A stretch of 64,000 nucleotides of DNA from Apostichopus japonicus (lineage: Eukaryota; Echinodermata; Holothuroidea; Aspidochirotida; Stichopodidae), in assembly GCF_037975245.1 (NCBI RefSeq), contig NC_092580.1:21998501-22062500 (forward strand), written 5' to 3'. The notes under the pieces are model-generated. The model was given only the letters and a program-made list of their open reading frames with translations, did not search any database and was not told the origin of the DNA. Positions 51,301-61,007 of this stretch are shown piece by piece (position 1 is the first letter of the stretch; each line of letters opens with the position of its first letter). The position numbers and the translations under genes were made by a program.

Positions 51301-54300
51301 CATAGGCAGATACAAGAAAATATAGCCACTAATGCTAAACTTTTGAACATAATGGGACAATTCTCAGTCAAAATCTTTATCTTTATACGGAGGTTCGGGA
51401 AAGATAGTATAAAACTTTTATCATTCTGATTTAAGTTTCTCTCTTGGGCAGTATTTAAGCTACTCGAGGGGGATCAGACATATCAATTTTCTTCTCTGGC
51501 TATTACAACTGACTTACTTGCTCTTTCTTGAGGTGATGCCTGCAAAGTCCTCTCCGCAGTACTTGGTGAAGCTGATGATAATTGAGAGGTTCGAGTGGTT
51601 CTCCCTGTCTGATTTCAGAACGGTGGCCAGAGCGTTATTTAAGAGGGGCAGACCTTCTTTCTCTGTGAAGATGCCGTGAACTATCAACTGGAAGAGGCAA
51701 ATATCAGAGAGTTCAACATTTCAAACTGGTTTTCAACCTAGTTTCAACATTATTTGAACCAAGGTATTTAGGGTTCTTGGTTGAAGTGAGGGGTCATGTT
51801 AAGATTTGCTATGGTACAATATGGTATATATATGATATGTGCATTTCTCGATATTATGTCACAATAGTGGTACATTGTTTTCAGATTAATCAAGTTATTA
51901 CAGTGTTAGAGGGTTACCAGTTCACTCTTGACAGGGTAGAGCCAGAGTGAAAATTCTTTACACACACCTGACATATAGGGCACGATTCTGCTTCACATTG
52001 CAAATACTTTGTGTCTTTTTGAGTTACTTGAAACTTTGTTATTTCCTTTAATAATGTAAGTAATATCATCAACATGGGAAGGCTTGGATTGCAGAAGAGG
52101 GAAGGAGGAAGTGGATGAGGGGGGGGGGGAAGGGGGTAAGGAGAGGTCCCTTCTCAAAAGACAACCAATTAGTGAGCTATCAAGAAGATGGTAAGTACAT
52201 TTATGATTTGATTAACATGATTCTTTATAATTCCAAACATGTTCTTGTTCCACAACACTGACAAATGTGCTTAATAGTGTTATTATCACTGCAATATGAG
52301 ACCATGAAATACCGTAAAATATTATACTGGGCTAAGTAACATATGTTAATGATATATCTATTTGTGCTAACCGTTGAAACACATGCATAAAACCATACTA
52401 TGACTGTATAGCAGCGAGTCTACACCACAAAAAGAAATGATTACTACTAATTAAAGCTTTAACTATTACCTCAGCTAAGAGCCTCAGCTGCAAACGTATC
52501 CTTGGGTCAAAGGTCACCTACAAAAAAACCAAAAAAGCATAAATATGTGAGAGAGAGACAATCCAAGAGTCAATCCGATAGCAACATATTAGCTTTGATC
52601 AGAAACTGCTGTGATTTTATCAAACATTCAGAAGTTTTCTGGATGGCTGATTGCAAATGACAACATTTTCTCACAAAGACAAATCGGTCCCTCCGAAACA
52701 TTGTTAAGTATAAACCATAACCAGAGGAAGCTAGAGGAGATGTATTTAATTAACGCAATGAAAACAGACCAAGCTAGGCACAACACAGTTTGTGTGTAGA
52801 CCTCAAAGGGCCAAACTTCACTTCTTTCCTTGCTATTACCTGTCTACATAAACGTTTATTGCACAGCTAGTTTCAATTATCTAGCTACTATTATCTAGCT
52901 ACAATTATCTGGCTACTTTTAGCTTGCGAATCTTCGATTATGAGTTTTCACCGGTTAAACTTGCCCATGTAGCTGCATGTTTACCTAGTTCTGTGACATA
53001 ATTAATTTGAGACAAATATTTCATAAATTGGAGGTAATGTCTTGCACACAAGTAAACTTTGGAGGTAATTGTTTGTCTTCAATACCACTGAAGGTTATGC
53101 CTTGACTTAAGTAACATTGAAGGTAATTGTTTAACTTAAATACCATTGAAGGTGATGCCTTGACTCACGTAACAATGAAGGTAATTCATTGACTTAAATA
53201 CCATTGAAGGTGATACCTTGACTCAAGTAACATTGAAGGTAATTCTTCGACATAAATACCATTGAAGGTGGTGCCTTGACTCAAGTAACATTTAAGGTAA
53301 TTCTTTGACTTAAACACTAGGTGGTGCCTGACTCAAGTAACAATGAAGGTTATTCATTGACTTAAATACCATTGAAGGTGATGCCTTGACTCAAGTAACA
53401 TTGAAGGTAATTCTTTGACTTAAATACCATTGAAGATGGTGCCTGATTCAAGTTACATTGAAGGTAATTCATTGACTTAAATACCATTGAAGGTGATGCA
53501 CTGACTTAAGTAACACTGAAGGTAATTCTTCGGCTTAAATACCATTGAAGGTAATGCATTGACTCAAGTGAAAATGAAGGTAATTCTTCGGCTTAACTAC
53601 CATTGAAGGTGAAATGACCATAAATAAGAGCGATTTGTTGCGGTTCTACTGACGACTAACTTACTATGTTCTTATCTTTCTCGTCCTTCTTCATCAGCAC
53701 CGGTAAACTCCTCTGGATGGCGTCCAGTAGATGGGCAGCAAAGTCTACATACCTCCGGTGCATCAGGGACGCCATGTAGATTGCACATGGAATGTCGGCC
53801 ATCTTGATCTTGGCCTCTGAGATAGATGTCGCCGCTTCGCTGATATACTTGGTCAAGTTTAACCCTTCAAACTCCTTCGACAGACTCTCTCGTTGAGACT
53901 CGGTCAAAGTTTTCTAGGCAAAAAGTAACAAGATAACCAAAGCATAACCTTGAGAACATACTGAGGCAAGATATGTATGATGGTAAAAATTGGGCTCATG
54001 TTAACATAAATGTGTAAGAAACATCTCACTACAAAGCAGCTGTGATGTATAAAAAAAAATTAAACTTAGAAAGACAACAAGATGTCCACAGATATGTACA
54101 AAGGTCGCGGATATACAAGAGGTATGATAATGGATTAGTTACTTAGCTTACCAGTTTTTTGACAAAAGCTGTGTTTTTCTTCAAACTGGAGTCTTTCCTA
54201 ACAAAGAAGTCTTCATCCGGTCTGTTTTCTGTTTTTGAGACAAGTTGATAGAGGAGATTTTTAAAAAACAAATATTATTGAAGAATATTGAAAATAAAAT

Positions 54301-57300
54301 GAAGGCTAATGTTAGCATTCAATAATAACAATGATTAATGCGATGTGCGTATTAGATGTTTCATTTCTTAAGTTGTTAAATTCATACTGCACCTTCGACC
54401 AAAGTTTTTATGCAAATATAAGGGCAAGACATAGGTTTACATGCTATCAAAGTGGTTTAAGGCTGCTAATAATCAAACATACGTTCGCAACGCAAACAAA
54501 AGCATGATCTGTTAACCTTCCTTGTCCTCTTTCTGGACTGTAATCTCTCTGATAAGTGTACTTTTCTACCCATACAAGTTTTTTCTATAACAGACCTGAT
54601 GGTACGAAAACTTTAAAATGCTTCCGTCTCATGTCAATCTTCCAACTACAACAGTTCCACATCCAATCTTCCCTTGCTTGTTAAACAAAACCCTGTCCTA
54701 CTTTTTTTCATCACATCAGTAATAATAATTTACACAAAAATATTTAGTGTGGTCCAAAAAAATGCCCTTTTAACCTTTTTGTTCCTACCAATCTGTGTAA
54801 AACTTCTAACTACAACTGGAATCCATGGGAAATATCATTTTGACCTACTAATCAAGTTTGATGAGTTTGTCATCCATCTCATGTTACTTAAAATTCCAAT
54901 AAAATACTGGTTCCTACCATAACTATGTATACAATCTGGGCTAGACAAACCACAGGGATACTTGACAAGGAAGTAATGCCTACTAGAATGAAATGTAATG
55001 ACATCACAAAAGAATGAAGGATCTATGTATAGTGCATACAGTACATACCAGCAGCACTTAGATTCTTGTCTCTCGTCAACCGTTTGATTTCCTTACGCTC
55101 AACAGATTCCTTGTACATTTCGGCAGCATTTTTCTGCAAATGGAAATAAAAGCAGTAGTGCACCCAGCAATGATATCAACATTCTGTTATAAATAGAGTC
55201 ATACTTAGTGAACGGCTACTCAGCAGATGTAATGAAACTTTCAAAGGTCACACAGACAGACATGACACAGGCTACATGTATCCAGTGTTAGCAATAGAAT
55301 TGTAATCAGAAATATTACACAAAACATGAAATTTTTATTCCACAATGCTGATTCTTCAAAATCAAATCAAAACGTTTTTCACTTCTCATCAACCTAAACT
55401 AAGCAGATGAATCAAAATAAAAATGTTTTGTACTTTGAAGAAGAACCCCTTCCCTTACCCCTCCCCCACCCCCCTTCAATCGGTTCCCTTATAGATATAC
55501 AACTGACACGTGGAACATTTTACGACAAATATAAATGATTTCCTTACTTTTTCTTCCTCCTCTCTCATCTTGGCTTCTTCCTCTTGACGTTTCTAAAGTA
55601 AATATATTAAACAGAATAGTTAAGTTTACTAACCAAAACCTTTTGAGGTGCCACTCTTACGAAACATGTCAAAATCAAAGGCATGGGCACACAGTTACTG
55701 TACCTACGAGGACCAACATTGTTTTCATACGTTACAGATATATTCACACAAATTCACTGATATCTCTTGAACGAGAAGTTCAGAGTAGCACTTAAACTGA
55801 AACCACACAAGTTCATTCAGTGAAGCCCTGTTTTAAGTATTCTTTTAACAAACTTTTAATCTTCTAACAAACCAATCATAGCAAAAACAAAAGCAACCAA
55901 AAGGACCCAATGCCTGTCACTGTATCAAGTTTTCACCTGATATAATGCATTTGTGTGTTGGCTACACCCTCACAGTTTACAGCTGAATTACTATAGGGAA
56001 ATATTCATATTTTTCTTCCAAATACAATATACTGTAGTGGGTCAGACTTTCGTGGGCAGAGAGATATCTCTCAATTTAACTAGGACATGTGCGTGGTAAT
56101 GCAATTAATGACTGCTCACAATGAGCAAGTTACTTTTAAACATGATTAGTCTAACACAGATAAATTGTCAAACCACATTGATCCACTCAAGTCCCATTTA
56201 GTGTATTTTTTTCTCATATGCAAAACACTTGTAGCTTATGCCTAAGTTTATCCTTCCTTGTGTAAGTTTAGCAGACTAGAGTAGCAGATTATTTTATCAG
56301 ACATCTTGTCATTCCTTTACGGGTAATGGAAGGCAAACCAACCAACTTGATCCACTCTTTAAGTCAAGTCCCACTTAGTGTATTTTCTACTCATATGCAA
56401 AACACTTGTAGCTTATGCCTAAGTTTATCCATCCCGGTACAAGTTTAGCAGACTAATGTAACAGATTATGTTAGCAGATTAATATTATCCAATCTTTGCC
56501 TCTATCAGTACATAGTGGATGATACAAAACACATTGCACAAGGCAGATGTATCTTACCTGTTCCTCCTCTTTTTTCCTCTCTTCATCTATCTTTGCCTCC
56601 TCCTCCTTTCTCTTCTTCTCTTCCTCTTTGCGTTTCTTGTCATCCTCTCTTTTCTTCCTCTCCTCCTCGTTGATCCGCCTCTTCTCCTGTTCTAGCTTTG
56701 CTAATTCATCTTTGGTCAAAGACCTCTTTTTATCGTGGTCTCCTTCCTTTGAGCTGGTCTTGTAGTCTTTTCTGAGATACATACAGAAATGGACAGGGCA
56801 AATGAATTCATAATAACTTGAAGAGGCCTGGCTATATATTGACACAAAAAGTGTTAGTTTAATGCTGTCTCTTAAGCATAGTCTTAAGCAAAGTCTTAAA
56901 GTGCACCTTACAGAATTCATTTGACAGTATTGGAATGTCTATTTGCAGAGCTTTCATAATTTTGTGAGAGGCTTTGAGTTTACCATGGTGATATAAACTG
57001 ACTAGGGCAGCCTTAACTGATTTTTCGTCAGTAAACACAAGATCTTTGTTTGAAATTGATCATTGTGAAAAAAATAGAAATAACCTACTACAGCAAAAAA
57101 TGATTTAACAGCCTATAATGAAAACCTACGAAATTATCAAATGAAGGCATTTTTTATGGGTTTTCATGAGAAAATAAGGTTCTTGAGTACCAGATTTCAT
57201 AGTGGGTCATGGACAGTAAATTCACTAACTTTTCATGGCACTGAATCACCCAAATTGCAAAAATGATTAGTTTCGGGGAAAGCATGTTAACTACTTACTA

Positions 57301-57497
57301 GCGACTAGCAACAAACAAAACATAAAGAAATGCACAACATACCTAGCATCTGAGCTACCTGTTTCCCCTCCTTTTGTGACTTTCTGCATACTCCCATTGC
57401 TGGCCCTCTTTGTGTCCTTATCTGTACTTTTCTTGGCTGCTGGAGTATCAGCGGTTGCACCTTCCTTTGCTCCTCTTGACTTTTCGTCTTTTGTCAT
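29388..57497 (-). CDS. UPF2: UPF2, regulator of nonsense transcripts 2
   Basis: Scaffold of nonsense-mediated mRNA decay that bridges UPF3 (exon-junction complex) and the helicase UPF1. It acts in the cytoplasm, mostly at the perinuclear region. Thirty-four coding exons were read (coordinates in the four part entries). They total 4,017 nt, or 1,338 residues, with every phase consistent, versus ~1,270 in human. Order: charged Lys/Glu-rich N-terminus (1-170), MIF4G-1 (~185-440), acidic linker (~450-590), MIF4G-2 (~590-790), MIF4G-3 (~797-1045), acidic Asp/Glu linker (~1046-1190) and UPF1-binding C-terminus (~1160-1338). The ATG at 57497 has A at -3; an AG just upstream hints at a 5'-UTR intron. 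The stop is TGA at 29388-29390, ending GNRRW. The gene looks intact. Its introns host minisatellites, SINEs and palindromic elements. Confidence 0.96.
31559..32250. mobile_element. Possible non-autonomous DNA element with 13-bp TIRs
   Basis: TGGTTCCTTGCTT at 31559-31571 is the perfect reverse complement of AAGCAAGGAACCA at 32238-32250. Between them are two diverged copies of a segment built on CCATAATTGACCTTTG and TGACCTTGGATYACATRAC (about 31958 and 32111). No clear target-site duplication was found, so the assignment is tentative. It lies in a UPF2 intron. Confidence 0.5.
33336..33800 (-). mobile_element. CR1-like LINE 3' fragment
   Basis: The minus strand encodes the end of an ORF2: RHRSKHGKFLLNNYCYKIWN, then LPTGIRHSKSFASFKYKLKS. 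This is the common C-terminal pattern of CR1/Jockey-type LINEs. The 3' end is a short tandem (TGAAC)n on the minus strand (plus-strand TTCAGTTCAGTTCAGTT at 33340-33358). It is 5'-truncated, in a UPF2 intron. Confidence 0.75.
37063..45950 (-). CDS. UPF2: UPF2 part 3: MIF4G-2 and MIF4G-3
   Basis: Exons 15-26: 45847-45950, 45588-45673, 44571-44679, 44251-44308, 43782-43837, 42954-43058, 42215-42316, 41378-41503, 40909-41070, 39228-39366, 38046-38185 and 37063-37249. MIF4G-2 shows FLQKLPTCINRDFIDK, CMNLNTKANRKRL, LLPFYSRLVATL, VRFIGELTKFKM and ACAVLETCGRFLYR. MIF4G-3 (the UPF3-binding domain) shows YIRKLLFKDLSK, IHCMANLVAGLV, VDGVLEDIRAGMEV, FLGELYNYKMVES and LFRIRLVCTLLDTCGHFFD. At exon 17 the GTGAGT donor at 44570 is preferred over an earlier GT because only it restores FRYHLRKKDQ. 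Confidence 0.95.
37825..37951. repeat. Two-copy tandem repeat, ~63 bp unit
   Basis: TGAATGCACCC...AGGTTAAGAATAGGAACTT...ATCAGAACAATSTCACTTTAGAAG occurs twice in direct succession with few differences, in a UPF2 intron. Confidence 0.85.
38410..38650. repeat. AT-rich low-complexity tract
   Basis: AATAATAATA, then AATACAATACA-type pentanucleotide repeats, in a UPF2 intron. The reading frames across it (Tyr/Ile/Leu/Cys-only) are compositional artefacts. Confidence 0.9.
40225..40364 (-). mobile_element. 5'-truncated SINE (same family as 13815-14120)
   Basis: AATAATCATAATAATAATCA tail, then ACGACGCTTAAGCG and GCTTATGGATTACAACTTACA, matching the 3' part of the SINE in the cyclase intron. The tRNA-like head is missing. 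In a UPF2 intron, same orientation as the gene. Confidence 0.7.
44802..45130 (-). mobile_element. tRNA-derived SINE with conserved central domain
   Basis: Minus-strand A box GTGGTTAAGGC (45103-45113) and B box GGTTTGATTCC (45066-45076). They are followed by GTGTCCTTGGTCAAGGCACT and CACCCAGGTGTATAAATGGG, the central domain found in many invertebrate and vertebrate SINEs, and an (ATT)n-rich tail (44802-44830). It is distinct from the SINE family at 13815. It sits in a UPF2 intron. Confidence 0.8.
46245..48596 (-). CDS. UPF2: UPF2 part 2: acidic linker between MIF4G-1 and MIF4G-2
   Basis: Exons 11-14: 48557-48596, 47567-47715, 47026-47104 and 46245-46427. Landmarks are DEDMPDLPKD, WEDEDTRTFHENLIDLR (conserved UPF2 motif) and MVPAILFKNCAK. 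A glutamate-rich stretch follows in exon 14 (EEVEPEEDQVLEEDQEGE). Confidence 0.94.
48677..49070. repeat. Minisatellite, 39-bp unit
   Basis: About ten copies of GTGAAGTGTTGATATGGGTC followed by ATTGCTATCACATCACTAG, with small variants (CTCTAAG, TGATTGC), in the UPF2 intron between exons 10 and 11. Both strands stay open because 39 is a multiple of three; this is not coding. Confidence 0.95.
49205..57497 (-). CDS. UPF2: UPF2 part 1: charged N-terminus and MIF4G-1
   Basis: Exons 1-10: 57343-57497, 56558-56771, 55548-55592, 55049-55133, 54152-54228, 53665-53913, 52470-52517, 51518-51687, 50716-50890 and 49205-49297. Exon 2 is a long Lys/Glu coiled segment (EEERKKREDDKKRK). Exons 5-9 hold the first MIF4G domain: SSLKKNTAFVKKL, FEGLNLTKYISEAATSI, HRRYVDFAAHLL, HGIFTEKEGLPLLNNAL, LSKHLKDEHKALKNLERH. 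These are the conserved UPF2 signatures in order. Confidence 0.95.
49582..49747. mobile_element. Foldback (near-palindromic) element, 166 bp
   Basis: The left arm GGGGTTAATCAATGGTCTAG continues CGTGCGTTACTCACAGGATT. The right arm is its reverse complement ending in CGTTGATTAACCCC. The two arms nearly meet at a centre containing GAGGGCGGAGCCCGAG. A partial relative of one arm (CGTGCGTTACTCACAGGATT) recurs at 49852-49872. No target-site duplication is certain. It lies in a UPF2 intron. Confidence 0.75.
53030..53615. repeat. Minisatellite, ~58-bp unit
   Basis: About ten degenerate copies of ACTTAAATACCATTGAAGGT plus GATGCCTTGACTCAAGTAACATTGAAGGTAATTCTTTG, in the UPF2 intron beginning 50 bp downstream of the exon 6 donor (53665). 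Unit length varies where short deletions occur. Confidence 0.93.
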
Positions 57498-57792
57498 TGT
57501 GTTTCACTAAATTTTGCGAGTCATGGGGCATCATTTACTTCCACTTCACATACTGTAGCTGCTCTCTTCAAATATCAGTTTGTGTGCTGCAATGTAAAGG
57601 TTTAAATGACATTAATCAGGGATGCAGAAACATGTAGTATAGATTCATACAGGCCTGCCAATTCTATATTTTTATCTGTGCTGCTTGTGGGTTAAGTAAA
57701 TTTGCATAACCAATCATTTTCTTCTGGTATTATAATGACAATTTTAGTCAATCCTTAGCCTACATTACACCTTTACAAGTAACCTACTGTAT

Positions 57793-59950
57793 AGTAAAGG
57801 CTTCATAATTGACGCACCCCCGTAATTGACGCACCTTCAATTATTACTAGCAACGATACAGCAGGCCACCTAAACTTTTTGCAGTCAAGCAGAATTACAT
57901 ATTTCATGAGTTTGAATCCATTTCAGCTATTTGCTGACCAAATTGTGGTATTTATTAAGCTTTTAAGACCCTCCCCCAGTTTTGCATGTGTTTTGGGCAT
58001 TTGGAAATCTTACACCCAAAAAATAACCAACATTACCTCAATATGATAACACTACTCTCTGGGACCTCACCTGTCTGAGATTTATGACAATGAATGACAA
58101 TGAAACTGTTTATTTCCAACACAAAAGATAAGTACATTTTCAACAAGAATTCAATACATATAATCAAATAATCATGGTATTAAATATAATTCAATGAAAA
58201 CTACCAAAGATCTAATGTGTGGAAAAGGAGAAAAACTGAAGTGCAATACTTATGAATCGTTTTCCTCCAAATATGTGTTGAAAAGTATAGACAAAAGAAT
58301 TAGTCAAGACAGGTTAACATACATAAGGTTACAAAAATAACAGAAAATCGAAGGAAAAAAAGAAAGATTGAGAGAAAAAAGAAAAGAAAGAAAGAAAAGA
58401 TTGGGCATTTATACATATTTGACATTAATGGAGATAATCAATTTGAAATAGCAGTAGATAACAACATTTGTTTGTACATTTTCTTAAATAATGACTGGGT
58501 TCCATTGTTCTTCAGTTTATCATCAAATGAGTTCCAGAGTTTAACACCAGAGATGGAGATGCACATCTGTTTTTTGGTTGTTCTTGCAAAAATTTGTTTA
58601 AAATTATAATTCTTGTGCCTTATATTATAAATATCACTAGATGCAAAAGAAAAATAGCTTTGTAGAGTGGGTGGTAATAACTTATGAAAAACCTTATACA
58701 TGAATACACCTGTATAGAAATCAATTAGTTTGGGTACAGTTAAGATTTTTAAATTGTAAAACAGTTCAGAAGTATGAGCTAAATAATGAACATTACATAT
58801 TATGTGAATGACCTTTTTTTGTTTTAAGAATAAAGGAGTAATATTGGACTTATATGTGTGTCCCCATACTTCTATATAATAGTTCAGATATGGAAGAAAA
58901 ATTGTACAATATAAGGTATATAATGCCGCTTTGTTTAATATATGACTTGCTTTACGTATGACTGCAATACTTTTAGAAAGTTTACTTGATAGATTCGATA
59001 TGTGTTCTTTCCAACTCAGTTGATGGTCAATAAAAACACCAAGAAACTTTGTCACATAAACTCTATCAATTCTTACATCATCTATTGTAATTTTAGGATC
59101 AGCATTATACGAACAATTGGAAAAAATCATATAATTTGTTTTCTTTATATTAAGAGATAGTTTATTTACAGCAAACCAGACACTGAGTTTCTAAAAATTT
59201 GAGTTTTTTAAATTGTAAAACAGTTCAGAAGTATGAGCTAAATAATGAACATTACATATTATGTGAATGACCTTTTTTTGTTTTAAGAATAAAGGAGTAA
59301 TATTGGACTTATATGTGTGTCCCCATACTTCTATACAATAGTTCAGATATGGAAGAAAAATTGTACAATATAAGGTATATAATGCCGCTTTGTTTAATAT
59401 ATGACTTGCTTTACGTATGACTGCAATACTTTTAGAAAGTTTGCTTGATAGATTCGATATGTGTTCTTTCCAACTCAGTTGATGGTCAATAAAAACACCA
59501 AGAAACTTTGTCACATAAACTCTATCAATTCTTACATCATCTATTGTAATTTTAGGATCAGCATTATACGAACAATAGGAAAAAATCATATAATTTGTTT
59601 TCTTTATATTATTTACAGCAAACCAGACACTGAGTTTCTGGAGCTCCTTAGTAACTAATCTGCTCAGGGTGTGGACATTCTCATGGGAACAAAAGATATT
59701 TGTGTCATCAGCAAACAGTACGAATTTGAGTAACGAGGAGATATTGCAAATGTCATTAATATACAAAATGAATAACTTGTATATTAATAAATATAGGCTC
59801 AGAGCATAACAAACAGCATCTAAAGTCAATGGATGTATACTAAGGCCTACACTACAGTTGAAAAACAGCTACAGTTGAGTGATTTGGATTTTTCCTTGTT
59901 AGACATCGTTATTCAAATCCTTAACTTAAGTGCGTCAATTATGAGCCCAC
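57793..59950. mobile_element. Terminal-repeat DNA element split by a LINE
   Basis: GGCTTCATAATTGACGCAC at about 57800 and GTGCGTCAATTATGAGCCC at about 59930-59949 are inverted copies of one another apart from an indel. They look like the two ends of a DNA element into which the LINE at 58085-59860 was inserted. Another copy of the left end (TATAGTGAAGGCTTCATAATTG) begins at about 63937 and runs off the window. The superfamily is unknown; TA next to the left end would fit Tc1/mariner. Confidence 0.5.
58085..59860 (-). mobile_element. CR1/Jockey-type LINE 3' part with internal tandem duplication
   Basis: The minus strand encodes a reverse-transcriptase palm with an intact FADDTNIF (59829 side), then FLGVFIDHQLSWKEHIS, LYTLYCTIFLPYLNY and the C-terminal GVKLWNSFDDKLKNN. 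A ~447-bp segment occurs twice in tandem (58746-59192 and 59206-59639; the second lacks 13 bp), which breaks the ORF. The 3' end is a short CATTGTCATT repeat at about 58085-58105. It lies in the 5' flank of UPF2. Confidence 0.85.
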
Positions 59951-60143
59951 CATGCTACAACATAACTACTCTAACTGTATAGCAACACAACAGTTGTCAT
60001 CATTGCCGATGTGTTTTTTTCCTTAGAGTGGTTAAAGGGAAATTTCCCTTTGGTCAAGGTCCAGTTGAGTTAAGTTATTACAGCAAACTTGACCCTCATA
60101 AATCATATATTACGAGGCAGTAGTATCAGGGAAAACACAGAAT

Positions 60144-60999
60144 GGGTCACACTAATTAGCGTCAACTCACGACAACTCACGACAACTCAAGACAACAGGT
60201 TTAAAATACCATCAAATACCATCAAATACAATTGATGTTATCAGAGTATATCTGGAAACACGTTTAAAAGTGACTGGAACCAGCGTGCATACAGATCTTT
60301 CACGGGAAAAAATGTTTTTGTCGTAAAAATCGCCAACTTTTTTCTAACGTTGAATTGGACGACGTGATGCCATTGCTCTTGCGCAATGACATTGGACCGA
60401 ACCATTACACTACAGGTAAGTGTAATTTTTCAATAACATATGTAAATTACAATGGAAAAACAATAAGTATTCATTATTTTAAAAACATTCAATGATTTTA
60501 CGGAGAGAATAATAAAACCGGGCAAGATGATAGTAAGCAAGACTCTGTAAAATTAATAATAACATATGTAAATTAAAATGGAAAAATAATAAGAAGTATT
60601 CATTATTTTAAAACATTAAATAATTTGATTTGGAGTTCATTCACCATACTTTGGTGCTTTATTACTACGACAACCCACCTTACCGACACTGTACACAAGG
60701 TACTTTCCAAACCTAGCACAAACCCACTCATATTATAATGGTTCGGTCCAATGGCATTGCGCAAGCGCAATAGCATCACGTCGTCTAATTCAACGTTAGG
60801 AAAAAGTTGGCGATTTTTACGACAAAAACATTTTTTCCCGTGAAAGATCTGTATGCACGCTGGTTCCAGTCACTTTTAAACGTGTTTCCAGATATACTCT
60901 GATAACATCAATTGTATTTGATGTTATTTTAAACCTGTTGTCTTGAGTTGTCTTGAGTTGTCGTGAGTTGTCGTGAGTTGACGCTAATTAGTGTGACCG
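60144..60999. mobile_element. Foldback/long-TIR MITE, 856 bp, with 8-bp TSD
   Basis: Arms of 264 bp (60144-60407 and 60736-60999) are near-perfect inverted repeats around a 328-bp centre. Both ends carry GGTCACACTAATTAGCGTCA, then tandem CAACTCACGA / CAACTCAAGA subterminal repeats. CACAGAAT directly flanks both sides (60136-60143 and 61000-61007). The centre itself holds two diverged direct copies of an AT-rich block (AATAACATATGTAAATTA...). It has no ORF. The 8-bp duplication fits hAT- or P-type transposition. Confidence 0.88.
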
Positions 61000-61007
61000 C
61001 ACAGAAT

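Noticed and set aside
56547-56765. Serine/phenylalanine-rich plus-strand ORF
   Set aside because: Shadow of the Lys/Glu-rich UPF2 exon 2 on the opposite strand.
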